The notes under the pieces are model-generated. The model was not told the DNA's origin. It did no database searches and saw only the letters and a list, made by a program, of their open reading frames with translations. Position numbers and translations under genes: made by a program. A DNA stretch of 64,000 bases from positions 2,907,097 to 2,971,096 of the forward strand of contig JAQFVV010000151.1 of assembly GCA_028023455.1 (NCBI GenBank), written 5' to 3'. This DNA is from Epiperipatus broadwayi (lineage: Eukaryota; Onychophora; Udeonychophora; Euonychophora; Peripatidae). Numbering within the stretch: the stretch's first letter is position 1; each line of letters begins with the position of its first letter. Below, piece after piece: positions 8,653 through 20,600 of this stretch.

Positions 8653-9654
8653 ATTTCATCAAAAGGAAATAACTACTGTAACTATGTTAGCTATATATAG
8701 AGCTATTATTTTACCTAATTTATTGTATGAAAGTGAATCTTGGACACCCTGTACAATATGAAGGCATTAGAAAAGTTTCATTTAAAGATGCTTTGTAAAA
8801 TTTTAAAAATACAATATCAAGATAATAAAATTAATCACTTTATGTTTTTGGGCTTTCTGGGTCCGATACTATTGAATTCATTAGTGTAAAATCCCATTTT
8901 AATTGGATTGGACATGTTAAATGAATAATCAATGGAAGATTTTCTAAAAGGGTGTACTTGAGCATAGTTTTAATGGGATAGACTCCATCTGCATTATAAG
9001 AATTATCACCCTCCACAAAAAATTGTGACGTCAATCATTTCCATTGAGAAGATATGGCAAAGAATAGAATAACACTGGAGAGATACAATTAGATATAATG
9101 TTGAAGCAATTCAGAAAGAAAAGTTTTTTGTTGAAGAAATTAAAAGGCAATGTTGTAAAATATCAAATAAACAGAAAAAGTATTAGCATGTTATGCACAT
9201 GTGGGCGTATTTGTATTTCACAGACTGATTTACCTAGTCATCACAAAACTTATTTCTAGAGAGTTTTTCCCCTCTTCTTCTTTTGGGTGGAGGGGGTTGG
9301 AATGTCCTTATTCCTTTATGAGTGGCTGACTTAATATTAACTGACTTGAGACTATAGTAAATTGGAATAAAGTCATCAAATTATTTTTCAATTGGCAGAT
9401 TAATTTTATGCTGTTAGGAATAATTCTTTTCATTTTACTCAGACCATCTATTGTAAACTTGTTTAATCAGTATGATGTTAAAAATTCTTATATTCATATC
9501 CATTGATTGTTCAAGCTTAGAATAGGTGGCGCTAAATAAGATAAAAGAATTGCTCCTAGCAACATTACACATATAATCATATGATATTTCTCAGAATAAT
9601 AACTATTAATTTCTATTACAATTATGAATATATTATTATGATTTGAATTACGTG

Positions 9655-9735
9655 TCAAACTTTCTGCATTTACAACTTTGACCTCATAAACTTCAGATAA
9701 ATACATAAATGATTTTTACTAATCATTTATTAGAC
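9655..9735 (-). repeat. hAT-end-related fragment
   Basis: The minus strand (TTATCTGAAG, then CAAAGTTGTAAATGC, then AAGTTTGACA) matches the plus strand at 1130-1200, the C-terminal end of the hAT remnant. The same fragment recurs at 16.43-16.51 kb, so it was present before block X was duplicated into copies 1 and 2. Copy 3 lacks it. Confidence 0.6.
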
Positions 9736-9887
9736 TAGATATTATATCATTTCTAACATAGGCATAACTCTTAAATTCAGTTAAAAATTAATATAACTAT
9801 TTTTTTAATTAAAGATAAATACAAATATTAATAAATATTGAATAGTTGATGAATATATATATATTCAATTAAATATTTCCATGATTA

Positions 9888-10393
9888 TTATAATAAACAA
9901 TAGAAATAAGGAGATAATAACCATGTAAACAGAGATAACCTTTAATCTTTCAATTACTCCTAATTAAAAACCCCTAAGGTTAAACAAAATTTCTTATTAA
10001 CCTACAATAGCTCTTTTGTTTTGAATTTTTTTAAGCAAAAGGGATCCTCTTTTACTTCAAATCCAAGTTTTATATGGATTTAAAACCAGACAGCTATTTT
10101 GAATAGGTGTGAGAATGTGAAAGAATAGCATCTTTCTTAACATTCTGAACATAATATTCAATTCAACAAAGCTATTATAGATTAATGAGAAAACTTGTTT
10201 TTCTCAATGATTGTCAGTTAGTAGTAAGTGATAATTTCTTGTAAATCACAAAGATTAAACTTTTTTCATATAATTGGGTAAATACTGGAAGAACTTTTTA
10301 GCAAGTTAATATGAAAAGATATGACAAACATCAAAGGTTAAAAGTTATCTCTGTTTACATAGTTATTATCTCTTCATTTCTATTGTTTATTGT
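9888..10393. mobile_element. inverted-repeat (MITE-like) element
   Basis: About 53 bp at 9888-9943 is repeated inverted at 10,337-10,393 with only a few mismatches (shared cores TTATCTCTGTTTACAT and TTCTATTGTTTATT). The interior has no coding frame. It has the form of a non-autonomous inverted-repeat DNA element. No target duplication is clear. Part of the interior is flipped in block X copy 2. Confidence 0.6.
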
Positions 10394-10570
10394 ATATATA
10401 TATGTGTGTGTTTGTGATCTGGACCAACTGAAAAGCTTTTGCTCAATATAAAATGTATCTTGAAGATTGTTTACTATTTCATGTGTTGCAAGAATGTGTG
10501 GATGAATGGAAACTTAAAGTATATCTAGTATTATTTTATATGATTTATGGCATTTTTTTTTTATTTTTAG

Positions 10571-10646
10571 GCTTAATTGTTTTAATAATGAACTTTTCAA
10601 AATTTGTGCTAGAGCACTAGAGATTGAAGTCGTTGATGTAAAGTAA
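10571..10646 (+). CDS. putative terminal exon, paralogue 1 (function unknown)
   Basis: A T-rich run ending in ATTTTTAG (3' splice-site-like) precedes a short frame of 24 codons and a stop: LNCFNNELFKICARALEIEV, then VDVK. The same frame, acceptor and stop occur at 17,113 and, with a changed end, at 30,545. The conserved NELF, C-A-[KR] and LE-E residues survive while flanking DNA has drifted, which suggests past protein-level constraint. Several AATAAA sequences follow downstream. I do not recognise the protein and could not find upstream exons in the window. It could also be a fragment of an unknown mobile element. Confidence 0.4.
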
Positions 10647-11639
10647 ATTGAAACATTTGCCTAAAATAAAGTGTCTGCAAGAGTTAATAAAATTGTTTCA
10701 TAAATTATAAATGTATATTTTTTATTAATAAAGTGTTTATTCTTTTAGTAATGAGATATTATCACTTTATCCAGTTGTATTTGTGACAAATAAAAAATAA
10801 TTTTAATAAATCAAAATTCATTAATTAAATTTACACATTCAAATAAAAATATATATACAATATAAAATTAATGAATTACTACAATACAATGTTCATGTGC
10901 AACATTTCCTGAGCACACACCCGTAATGATATTGTCTTAGATAAATACATTAATAATTTTATTAGGCCCTAGACTTTGGGATCATTTGATTTTTCAGAGG
11001 TCCTTATTCGTATGTTTTAAAGGTATGTGGAGATTGAAAGCATTTTGATGTATCTAAAATACGATACATGATGAGGAAAAGAGAGGGAAATTTATTAATT
11101 GATATATTAATTTTTAATTAAAGTATACATTTGGGCTAATGAATTAAAAAATCTATATCCAAATATAAACAAATTAGATAGTAATTCTAAAAACACTACA
11201 TATAAAGGCTCCCTCCCCCCAAAAAACATACCAATTTGTATGCAGTACAACAAATCATATAGAGGTTAGTGTACATGTTTTTCAAAAATACAATAAATAA
11301 TCGATCCAGTAATACTTGTTTTTTCAGCCATAAGAAACCTTATAACTTTAAATTTAATTCAAGTTGGATGATATAAAAATATAATATGAAGTAAAAAACG
11401 ACAGGTAGAAGAAAATTAAAGAGGCAGTTATTTTAAATTAATTTAAAGACTGCAATAAATTATCAATCTAACACTTAAATGTACGCTTATTGGAAAAATT
11501 ATAATTATATCAGTTTGTTATCGAAAATTCAGTTAATAATGATTAAAAATCAAAATAATTGAATGTATTTCAGATACTTGTTTATATCATTCTAATTATA
11601 GAATATAATTTAGTGGTTAATTTATTGATATATATAATA

Positions 11640-11930
11640 TTTGAGAACGAGACTTGTATCACTATGCAATAAATATTTTGCAATACTCTCCAACCCAGCA
11701 TAAGACAATAATTGACAAGAAAAGTGTAGTCGTTAATTTAGAAGTTTGTCTGTAACATTTTGGTTAGATTTGTTTTAAATAAATTTTTATTAATAAATGA
11801 GATACAAGAAGAGATGGCTGCTCTTTTATTGTTAATCGCTGCCTTATACTGCGTTAGAGAGTATATTAAAATATTTATTGTACAGTAGTACAGTCTTAAT
11901 CTCCAATATATATTAAAGCACTGGGGGTAT
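11640..11930. repeat. inverted-repeat element, copy in block X1
   Basis: The left part (CAATAAATATTTTGCAATACTC, split over 11665-11688) is mirrored on the other strand near 11,855-11,880 (GAGAGTATATTAAAATATTTATTG in two parts). A second pair involves AGCATAAG with CTTATACTG. A matching structure lies at 18.17-18.46 kb. No ribozyme core or coding frame is visible; it resembles a foldback or MITE-type element present before the duplication. Confidence 0.5.
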
Positions 11931-12000
11931 TTTGTTATATATATTGTAACAAAATTTTCGTTGGTCAAAAGATATTACCATTATAAATTAATAGCTCAAA

Positions 12001-13300
12001 AGGATTCAAATAAAATAAATATTTTATCTGAGTGACAGTAATCAAATAAATGAGATGCAATTGATTTCAAACTATATTAACATGAGCATAAGCTATGAAA
12101 CAAGTGGTAAATAAAATTATTATGAGGGAATGACATTGTAGCCAAAAATATAAGATCAAAATGCTTATCTCAAACATATTAAAGATGATGAGCTATAAGT
12201 GGCAACTATAATAGTCATCAAAATTTATTAATTCAATACTCAAATATTACTTATAGATAAAATATAGGTGGCTTAAACATTTATGAATTTCTACTTAAGC
12301 TCTATAAAAATATATCGTAATTTCATAAGATCAGCAATAGTGCTTGGAGGACTGGCCATTTCAGATATCTGGTATCTTGCCTATTTCAAACCCTAGTTAG
12401 GCAGGCATTGTATTCTCAATAAACAAGTAGATCAAACTGTAAGCAATTATTATTCAGAACAAACTATTATAACTCAGGTATATGGAAATCAAGTGAATGA
12501 GTACACTGGTAACTCAATCAAATATCTCTCAATATATCCAACTGTAGATTTTACTCACTCTTATCTCTTGGTTGGATCTCAAGTGCATATCTACATGAAC
12601 AACAAGTGATGGTCTATCAGGGTGCCACTAGGTTAGCTGGACCTAGACAAAGTTATATTTATAACTTTTTCACATGTACCGGGTTTTATTTCTAATAAAA
12701 ATGGAGGATTTTGCTTTTAGACCCATATCACTGTATGCAATAATATTTAGTTAAACATAAAACATCCTTAAACTAAAGTGGAGTATATAAATTCATTAGA
12801 CAGAAATCATTTCTTAGATCTCAACATAATAAATGCGTTTCAATATTTTTCTTTACAAGTTTTACTAGCTCAGAGTATTATTATTAATTTAGGATGGCAA
12901 TTCACTCATCCTTTCATGAAATAGATGATGGAATGGTGGTTATTATAATAATAAGAAATCAATATTTATTTATGGCCTTTAAACATTTAAACAGCTCATT
13001 AATTAAAACGTGATGATGACGATGATGATAATGATAATGGTTAACCACAGCTTTAGGACTAAGCCCAATCATAAACCTAATTTTTATGAAGAAATTCTTA
13101 ATTATTGCTTAATTTTAGTATATCTAATTGGAACTTAAATAGCTAATATTCACCTTGATGATGAATGATCACACTTAATAAAGACTACACTTAATGAAAT
13201 ATATACGCCTCATTTAATAAAATAAACTAATATTTATTACTGCATTTCTAACATATACATAAAAATTTCTATATCTACATGAAAATTTATATTAACAATA
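12001..13300. other. no recognisable gene
   Basis: AT-rich sequence with a short GATGAT-type simple repeat near 13,012-13,040. No supported gene, RNA or dispersed repeat. Confidence 0.4.
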
Positions 13301-15478
13301 ACAACAATAATCATAATCGACTGTTTTAAAATCATAACATTAATTTTAAATTCTTCCGCCTTTCCCGTAACTGTATTTCAAATTGGATGTCACATTGACC
13401 ATGATTTTCACTCCACGAGAAAATGTCTCAAAAAAAAAAATAAACACTCTTTTTTCTCTCTCTCTCTTTTCTCTTTCGCACACATACCAGCAAGTTTTAG
13501 AAACAAGTTTTAAATTATTTTTCTCCCCCTCCCTTCTACCCTCTGAAATGCTATACTTTAACTTAAAACACAATACTCTAATATTCCTAATATTGCCTAT
13601 TTTTTTACATTCACACACAATTACATATATGCAACAAGTATTATATTATGTATGTGCGTGTTTTATCCCCATAATAACAAAAATATTATTTAAACCAAAA
13701 TAACAATAACAAAAAAAATGTTACATATTAATAACATTTCATAACTTTAAGTTAATAGACAATCATAATTTTAGTACATATAGAATCATTAATAAAGTCT
13801 ATGTTTATCGTTATTAAGAAATTCTTGGTTTCAATTGATCCTGGTTGTTTTAAAAGTTCTTTAAACAAAAATATACAACTTTATTGCTAAAGTTTTACTA
13901 AGTCTCTGATATCATAAAGAAAATACATAAAAGAAAAACTTATATTACCAGTTCTATTCTTGGTAGCGACTTCCAATAATTCAAATTTATTTTATTCAAT
14001 GTCTACATTTTGCAGCTACCATTTCCGTTTTTCTTTGGAACAATCTCTTTCTTGAGGTGTATAATTATTTGATGATGATGATCCTATTGAGGTTATTTGC
14101 CTTAGTGTACAATTTGGAAATCATTATATTAACTCTTTTTCTCTTCCTGTCAAGCATGATTCTTTTAGTGGATGAAGTACAGCAGTTGTTTTCACATTTA
14201 TAATTTTTCTTGGGTTTAAACTCAGTTACTAGATTTATTTGAACTCTATGATTTAACATTTATCTGTAGATTAATCATTTTTCTTCTGATCACCTTCAAA
14301 TGTGGGTGAATGCTTTCTTCTTTCTATTTAAAAACATCTTATTTCTCTCGGTCAGTTGAAAGGTGTAGAATATTATTTTTCAGACAATACATCTTTTCTT
14401 TCCTATATGATGCCCTGGCTGGATGGTCTGGTCAACAGATGAGACATATATTAATTTTCTTACCCTGCCATTCTTATATCTTCAATCCTCAAAAAAAAAA
14501 AAAAGATTTCCGATTGAGATTTTTGTAGACTTAAAAATGCTTGTCTTTTAGTTTCAATATTTTAAGTCTCTATAATATCAACTGATTTTCCAGACTGCTT
14601 TTATATCCGATTTTTTTCTATTTTTGACCACCTCTTTTAATTAAATTTATAACTTATTTTCAACCAAATTGTTTTTTAGCTAGATAGTACTAAAAATCTC
14701 ACTATCCTGATTTTTGGACAAACTTTTGTTTTGACGGAAAAAATAGTCTTAATCCTTTTTTCACCTATGTAACATCTCAAATTTGAGCTTTTTTCTTTGA
14801 TCTTAAGATGAGACATCATCTCTAAGTTTTTCAACAGAAAAATAACCCTTATAATACAAAAAAAAATTGTTGAGTAAGAAAAAAATAATATAACAGATTT
14901 TTTTCTTTTTCTCTCAATATTTAATAAATAAAAATGTAGTTTATGTATGCAATGTACACACACTCATTCAAATTATTTATAAACTGACATTATAATAATC
15001 TAATTGCTAGCTTAGTAATTATAACCCTAATATTTAAAATTAAATCCTTAGCTTCTAAATCCACATTACAGTTATAGAAATGCAAAAATAGAAGTATAGA
15101 ATAAGATTAAAATTTAGCAAGTGTAGAAAGTTAATATGTGTAATTTAAAAGTGACTAACTAAATAGCTTTTATAACACACACTGCCTATACATATGCGTT
15201 ATAACTTAAAAATTTTAACAAAAAATTAAATACTGAATAATTAACTGTGTGTACTACCCTTTTTGAGTTTTTATCAACACACAAACAAATAAAGAATATA
15301 ACTGTTGTCCCACTCTCTTTCTATCTTAAGCTTTTAGAACTGGATCTTGTAGGGTTTAAACTTGGTTGCCCTACAGCTTCCTTTTTATATAAAAATGTGA
15401 TGATGATTTTTGTTGTACATTTTCTTTCATGCACATTACTACAAATTTAGCTAATGACTAAATAGTAATGGCACAATA
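13300..15478. other. no recognisable gene
   Basis: AT-rich sequence with short poly-A and pyrimidine runs (for example 13,430-13,480). The open frames here are low-complexity and match no family I know. Confidence 0.4.
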
Positions 15479-15960
15479 TATATAACCTATTCAAAACTAA
15501 ACTATTCAATAAGATAAACAAATCACATCAAATTCAGAATTAATAAAATTAACCAAATTAAAAATTCACCGCAGCTAATGGTTTCATCGCTAAAACGGAC
15601 TTCTCGAGTAATAATGAAATGAATTTATACTAATCTACTATCCCATAATTCTAACATTCTAGCTACCTTTAATATCAAAAGAACTTGAATAGTTAACAGC
15701 TTCAGAATTCTGAATCTTAACTTTGTACAAAATAGACAATTAAATAAAGACAAAAAAAAAAAAAGATTAAAAATAAGACATATTGTACAATCCTGTAAAA
15801 CAGATAACGTAAACATTGCAAAAGGAGAGTAGTTTTCCCAAATAGATGTATTATAACATAATAAGCTTTGATAACAGGAAATATAAATATTAATTAAAGC
15901 TGAATGAAATAAAAAAAACTCTGCTGAACAAATTAAAAAATATTGGAAAATATGAGGATG
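15479..15960. repeat. duplicated block Y, copy 1
   Basis: Aligns with 18,488-18,965 (shared CCAAAACTAAACT-like start, AATCACATCAAATTCAGAAT, and a common end near GAAATATAA) and partly with 19,040-19,270. Blocks X and Y alternate as Y-X-Y, implying tandem duplication of a roughly 3-kb unit. No coding frame is visible. Confidence 0.6.
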
Positions 15961-16345
15961 TATTTGTGGTCTGCAGAGTTTTTTTTCCTCTCCTTTCTTC
16001 CGCTTTTTTTTTTTTTGTAGTTGGAATTGCCATATTCTTTTATGAGTGACTGTCTATTATTAATATTAATTGGTTTGAGATTATAGCAAATAGAATAAAG
16101 TCATTAAATTATTTTTCAGTTAGCAGATTAATCTTACGCTGTTGGAATAATTATTTTCATTTTACCCAGAGCCATCTAGTGTAAGCTTGAGTAACCAGTG
16201 TCTACTAGATGGTAAAATTTTTTACATTCACATCCATTGATTATTCAAGCTAGAAAAGGTAGTTTTAATAAGGTAAAGAACTTGCTCCTAGCAACATGTT
16301 ATAAGCATATATATATATAACCGTACAATACTTGTCAGAATAATA

Positions 16346-16418
16346 TCTTATTAATATCTATTACAATTATAATAAAGTAATTTCTTATTAATATCTATTA
16401 CAATTATAATAAAGTAAT
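16346..16418 (+). repeat. 37-bp tandem duplication
   Basis: The unit containing CTTATTAATATCTATTACAA is present twice, starting at 16,347 and 16,384, with no differences seen. Copy 1 of block X has a single related unit, so this arose after the block duplication. Confidence 0.75.
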
Positions 16419-17112
16419 AATTTGATTTACGTGTCAAACTTTCTACACTTACAACATTGACCTCATACACTTTAGATAAAAATATTAATGATTATTACTA
16501 GTTATTTATTCAGCTAGATATTATATCACTTTTAATCCAGGCACAACTCTTAAACTGAATTATTAATATGTATTTTTTTAATTAAATGTAAATGCAAACA
16601 ATATTAATAAATACTAAAAATTGATCCGGATATATTTATATTACTTGCAAAATATCAAAAAAGATTTCTTTCACACTCTCATACCTATATAAAACATTTT
16701 TCTGGGTTTAAATCCATTTAACAACTTGGGTTTGAAGTAAAAGAAGACTTCAATTTTACTTCAAAAATAAATCTCATCAAAAAAGCTATTAGATAATGGA
16801 GAAAAACTTATTTAATCTCAGGGAGTCAGCAGTAATTGATAGTTTTCTGGCAAAATCAAAGGCAATGGTTATCTCTGTTTACATGGATAAAATCTTATTT
16901 CTGTTCTTTATTAGAATAATACATGAAAAATATTTAATTCATATATATATAAGGTTGTAACCTAAGCCAACTGAAAAGTTTTCGCTCAATATAAACTGCA
17001 TCTTGAAGCTTATTTACCAATTCATTATGTTTCAAGAATGTATGGTTGAATGAAAGTTTTAAGTATATTTAATTTTATAATATATTTTATGACATTTTTT
17101 TATTTTTTCTAG

Positions 17113-17188
17113 GCTTAATTGTTATCAAAATGAACTTTTCAGAAGGTGTGCTAAAGTATTAGAGGTTGAGGTCTTTGATGTAAAGTAA
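17113..17188 (+). CDS. putative terminal exon, paralogue 2 (function unknown)
   Basis: After a T-rich tract ending TTTTTTCTAG, the frame reads LNCYQNELFRRCAKVLEVEV, then FDVK and a stop. It keeps the same length and stop as the copy at 10,571 and the ELF, CA and LE-EV residues. No start codon is expected for a terminal exon. No partner exons were identified. Unknown protein. Confidence 0.4.
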
Positions 17189-18171
17189 ACTGAAATATTT
17201 TTCTAAAACATAGACTTTAAATGTATATTTTTACTAATAAAGTGTTTATTCTTTTAATAATGAGATATTATTACTTTATCCAATGTTGTATTTGTGACAA
17301 ATGAAAAAATGATTGAAAAAAAAAACCCAACATAAATAATTAAATTTACACACTCATATAAAATATATATATACAATATAAAGTTAATGAATTAGTACAA
17401 ATACAATATTCAAATGCATACACACACAAGATGATATTCTCTTAGATAAATACATTAATGATCATAAATAATTATTTTATTAGGTCCTAGATTTTGGGAT
17501 TATTTGGTCTTTCACAAATCTTTGTTTGTATGTTTTAAGAGTATGGGGAGAGTGAAAGTAGTTTGATATAGCTAAGATACCATACATGACTAAGAAAAGA
17601 AAAAAAATAAAGGAATGATAATTATCCTAAAAATGAATAATTTTTAATTAAATTTAAAGTGTACATCTCGGTTAACAAATAATCTACATCCAAATATAAA
17701 CAAATTTGGTTGTAATTCTAAAAACACTACATGTAAAGGCCCCCCAAAACATTACTTACCAAATTGTGTGCAATTGTAATAAATCATATACTGGTTAGTG
17801 GAGATGATATTCTTTAAAAATACAAGTAATCATTTCAGAAGTGCCTGTTTTCTGAAGCCTTGAGAAATCTTGTAACTTTAAATTTAATTCACTTTGGATG
17901 ATAGAAGAATGTAATATAAAGAAAGAAACCATAGGAAGAGAAAAATTAAAGGGACAGCTATTTTAAATTAATTTAAAGACTGCAATAAATTATTAATACA
18001 CTTATTGGAAAATTATGCTACATCAGTGTCTTATCACAAATTCAGCTAATAATGATTAAAATCAATGTCATTTAAAATATATATTTTCATTTATTTATAC
18101 CATTGTTATAAATTTTTAAAAGAATTATTTATGGAATATAATTTAATGTATGGTTTATTAATGCATATTCG

Positions 18172-18455
18172 AGATTAAGAAGTACCACTGCACAATAAAT
18201 ATTTTGAAATACTCTCTAACCCAATATAAGACAAAAATTAGCAAGAATAAAGCAGCCATTTCTTTTTATATCTCATTGATTAATAATAGAGGTTTGTCTA
18301 AAATCCTTTGGTTAAATTTGCTTTAGACAAGTTTCTATTAATAATTAAGATAGAAAGTGATATATTTCTCTTTTATAGTTAATGCTGGGTTAGAGAGTAT
18401 TTCAAAATATTTATTATAGAGAGATATGATTCTTAGTCTCAAATATTATATATAT
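18172..18455. repeat. inverted-repeat element, copy in block X2
   Basis: Counterpart of 11,640-11,930 with mirrored AATAAATATTTTGAAATACTC and GAGAGTATTTCAAAATATTTATT in the two halves (the quoted right half is split by one changed base). The arm symmetry is better here than in copy 1. Confidence 0.5.
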
Positions 18456-18487
18456 ATATATTAAAGCACTGAAAATATTCTATTATA

Positions 18488-19270
18488 TATAACCTATCCA
18501 AAACTAAACTAGTTAATAAAATGAACAAATCACATCAAATTCAGAATTAATCAAATTAACCAAATTATAAATTCACCACAATCAATGTTTGACTGTTAAG
18601 ATAGATTTCTTAAATGCAAAATAATATAACATCAAATAAATTTATATTAAACTACTATTTCATAATTCTAATTAACATTTCAGTAACCTTTAATATCAAA
18701 AGAACTTTTAAATAACAGGTTAAGAATTCTGAATTATAACTTTATACAAAATAGACATGACTGATTAATGATAACTTTATACGAAATAGATGGGTGATTA
18801 ACTAAAGCCAAAAAAAAAAGATCTACCAAAAATAGGAGATATTGTATAATTTTATAAAACAGATAAAGTTGACATTGCGAAAGAACAATTTCCCCACACA
18901 GAGATATAACATAATAAGCTTTGATAACAAGAAATATAAGTATTATTTAAAGCTGATTGTAACAACTTCTAGTGTAGATATGTATTCATGTAACAACTTC
19001 TAGTAGAAAGTAATTCACTTTGCAAATGAAAAATGAATTCACTTTCATTTGTAATCCAATTAAAATTTAAAAATCCCCTACAACCAATAGTCTCACTGCC
19101 AAGACAAACTTCTCAAATGCATAATCATCCAAAACAAATCTATACTAACCTATTATCCCACAATTATAACTAACAATCCAATTTTTAATTAGAAAAACAT
19201 TAAATAAATTAACCACTTCAGAATTTTAACTTTATATAAAATAAAGGCTTGAATCATTAAAAAAATAAAA
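18488..19270. repeat. duplicated block Y, copy 2 and partial copy 3
   Basis: 18,488-18,965 repeats 15,479-15,960. A shorter third piece from about 19,040 to 19,270 (AATCCAATTAAAATTTAAAA, then TCTCACTGCCAAGACAAAC) repeats part of the same block. A short direct repeat of GTAACAACTTCTAGT lies between them near 18,959 and 18,991. Confidence 0.55.
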
Positions 19271-20310
19271 CAAAAACATTAGAAGCTTTGGATATATAAA
19301 TTGGAATGTGGGTGTTAAGATTCGAAATGAAAAATGACTGAATATAATAAATGGAAAAAGTAATATTCTTAGAAGTAGAGGAATTATGAAAGATTTGGTA
19401 GAAGATAGACAAGATATATATAAAAAGACAACAAAATATAATTATATGAGCATTTGCAGAAGATATTGAATGTTGAAAAAAGTAATGTTGTTGATGTATG
19501 GAATTTGGTTTTTTTTTAAGTATCTAAGTAAATGAAAGCATAATTGATATTGTCAATATTATGTGCTTATATAAATAAAATTATATAATATTTTGTAGAT
19601 TATTTATGAATTACATAAGTTGCGATATTGAATTATAAAAAAATATTACATTAAGAGGGGGGATTATAACCACATCTAACCAACACCTCCCACTCTTTTT
19701 TGAAAGCCTCAGTGGTAGTTTTGGTCATATTGCAACATTTTATTTTTACAATAAGAAATTTATTCTATATCATATTTTAAAGATCATTATTTATTACAAA
19801 TATAAATTTACAAATGAAAGATATTCTAAAACTTAATATTTAAACTTCTCAAAATAAAGTACTAGAGTGAATGCATAATGATAGCAATGGCTCTTTTTTA
19901 CTGGTACATAACCTTTGCCTATTTATAACAATTATTGAATGAAATGTTTCTTATTGAATTTTATTTTTAAAATGGCATGAATTTTAATTGACAGATCACA
20001 AATCAACAAAATTATATTTCAAAATTGTAAATTACTGTTCTTATTAGAATTTCATAAAAAAAATTTTCAACGGTGAAACATATCACAACTTCTGCTTTAT
20101 AAAAGTTTTGGCTACACTTGTCTTTTTAAAACAAACATTTCCAAATAAAATCTCATTATAATTACATATTTTTTGGATTCAAAATAAATATTTTACAAAT
20201 ATGTGATATAAATAAGCACAAATATGTAAATAAATAACTGAAAATTACAATTCTTCCTTCTGAAACATTAAAAAAGCATACTCTTAAAAATTCTAGGACA
20301 AATATTCTAA
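19271..20310. other. no recognisable gene
   Basis: AT-rich sequence without supported features. Confidence 0.4.
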
Positions 20311-20312
20311 AC

Positions 20313-20600
20313 ATCACATGATTACCATTTCTTATGCTTACTCAAGTTTTGTAGTTAAGTAGAGATAAAAAGTGGCTGCTGGAAGGTTGCATTAGATCCT
20401 AAGATATAAGTACAGTGTTCTCAAATACAAGGCTTCTCACTGATGAAAGCCACAAGCTAGAAACTAGTTTGGAGATATTGGTGAGTAGGCACTAGATAGG
20501 GATTTTATGCACAAACCTTGCATCCATTGGTTGCTCTGGCTTGCACTGATGGCACTAATATGTGGAGAGTTTAGCCTGTTTTGACAAATAATCTAATTAG
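20313..20600 (+). repeat. family A ribozyme repeat, single copy
   Basis: Begins with CATCACATGATTACCA, the outer end seen in antisense at 49,277, then changes to the sense strand near 20,342 (GTTTTGTAGTTAAGTAGAGA), passes through the ribozyme, and ends in the GATTTTATGCACAAACC to GGAGAGTTT region. It is therefore a short head-to-head copy with a very small left arm. It is diverged from the copies at 49-50 kb. Confidence 0.65.
20424..20480 (+). ncRNA. hammerhead ribozyme motif, family A
   Basis: CTGATGA (20,440-20,446), helix II AGC/GCT around CACAA, GAAAC (20,460-20,464), helix III AC/GT with loop TA, and T20,469 at the cleavage position. Compared with other family A copies (GGC/GCC), one base pair of helix II changed on both strands, G-C to A-T, which is a compensatory change. 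Helix I begins with TCA pairing TGG and then contains a mismatch. An A opposite A sits next to the core, as in all family A copies. Confidence 0.65.

Larger units (their letters stand above)
7056..9270 (+). pseudogene. RTE-like non-LTR retrotransposon fragment split by a Penelope-like insertion
   Basis: The first part (7056-7344) starts at the reverse-transcriptase active-site region, seen as DDDFVSSKDDLQNN (the expected YADD is degenerate). It continues with INIQKVKFFVNQ and the thumb up to KLKGRVF. The second part (from 8640) resumes at LKGRVF and reads IYRAIILPNLLYESESWT, then MKALEKFHLKMLCKILK. Near 9194-9246 it ends with a zinc-finger-like CTCGRICISQTDLPSHHKT. That CCHH tail is typical of the endonuclease-reverse transcriptase family annotated as craniofacial development protein 2-like. 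Stops and frameshifts are frequent. The RT fragment at 53.08-54.40 kb covers the complementary upstream part of what looks like the same family. Confidence 0.75.
9240..12000 (+). repeat. duplicated block X, copy 1
   Basis: Long stretches align colinearly with 16.01-18.49 kb and, in pieces, with 30.18-31.0, 33.0-33.15 and 36.27-36.48 kb. Shared landmarks include the segment around GGAATAAAGTCAT, the terminal-exon-like frame at 10.57 kb and the block around CTAAAAACACTACAT. Divergence is moderate, with many indels, so the duplication is not recent. Copy 1 carries an inverted-repeat element (9.89-10.39 kb) and a hAT end fragment. Confidence 0.7.
16010..18487 (+). repeat. duplicated block X, copy 2
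   Basis: Colinear with 9.24-12.0 kb, including the terminal-exon-like frame, the hAT-end fragment (16,430-16,515) and the inverted-repeat element at its end. About 16,668-16,750 is inverted relative to the matching interior part of copy 1 (10,030-10,130). Confidence 0.7.

Noticed and set aside
10405-10460. Ribozyme in the GATCTGGACCAACTGAAAAG segments at 10.41 and 16.96 kb
   Set aside because: Flanks resemble family C, but the CUGANGA core, helix II and GAAA are destroyed in both copies.
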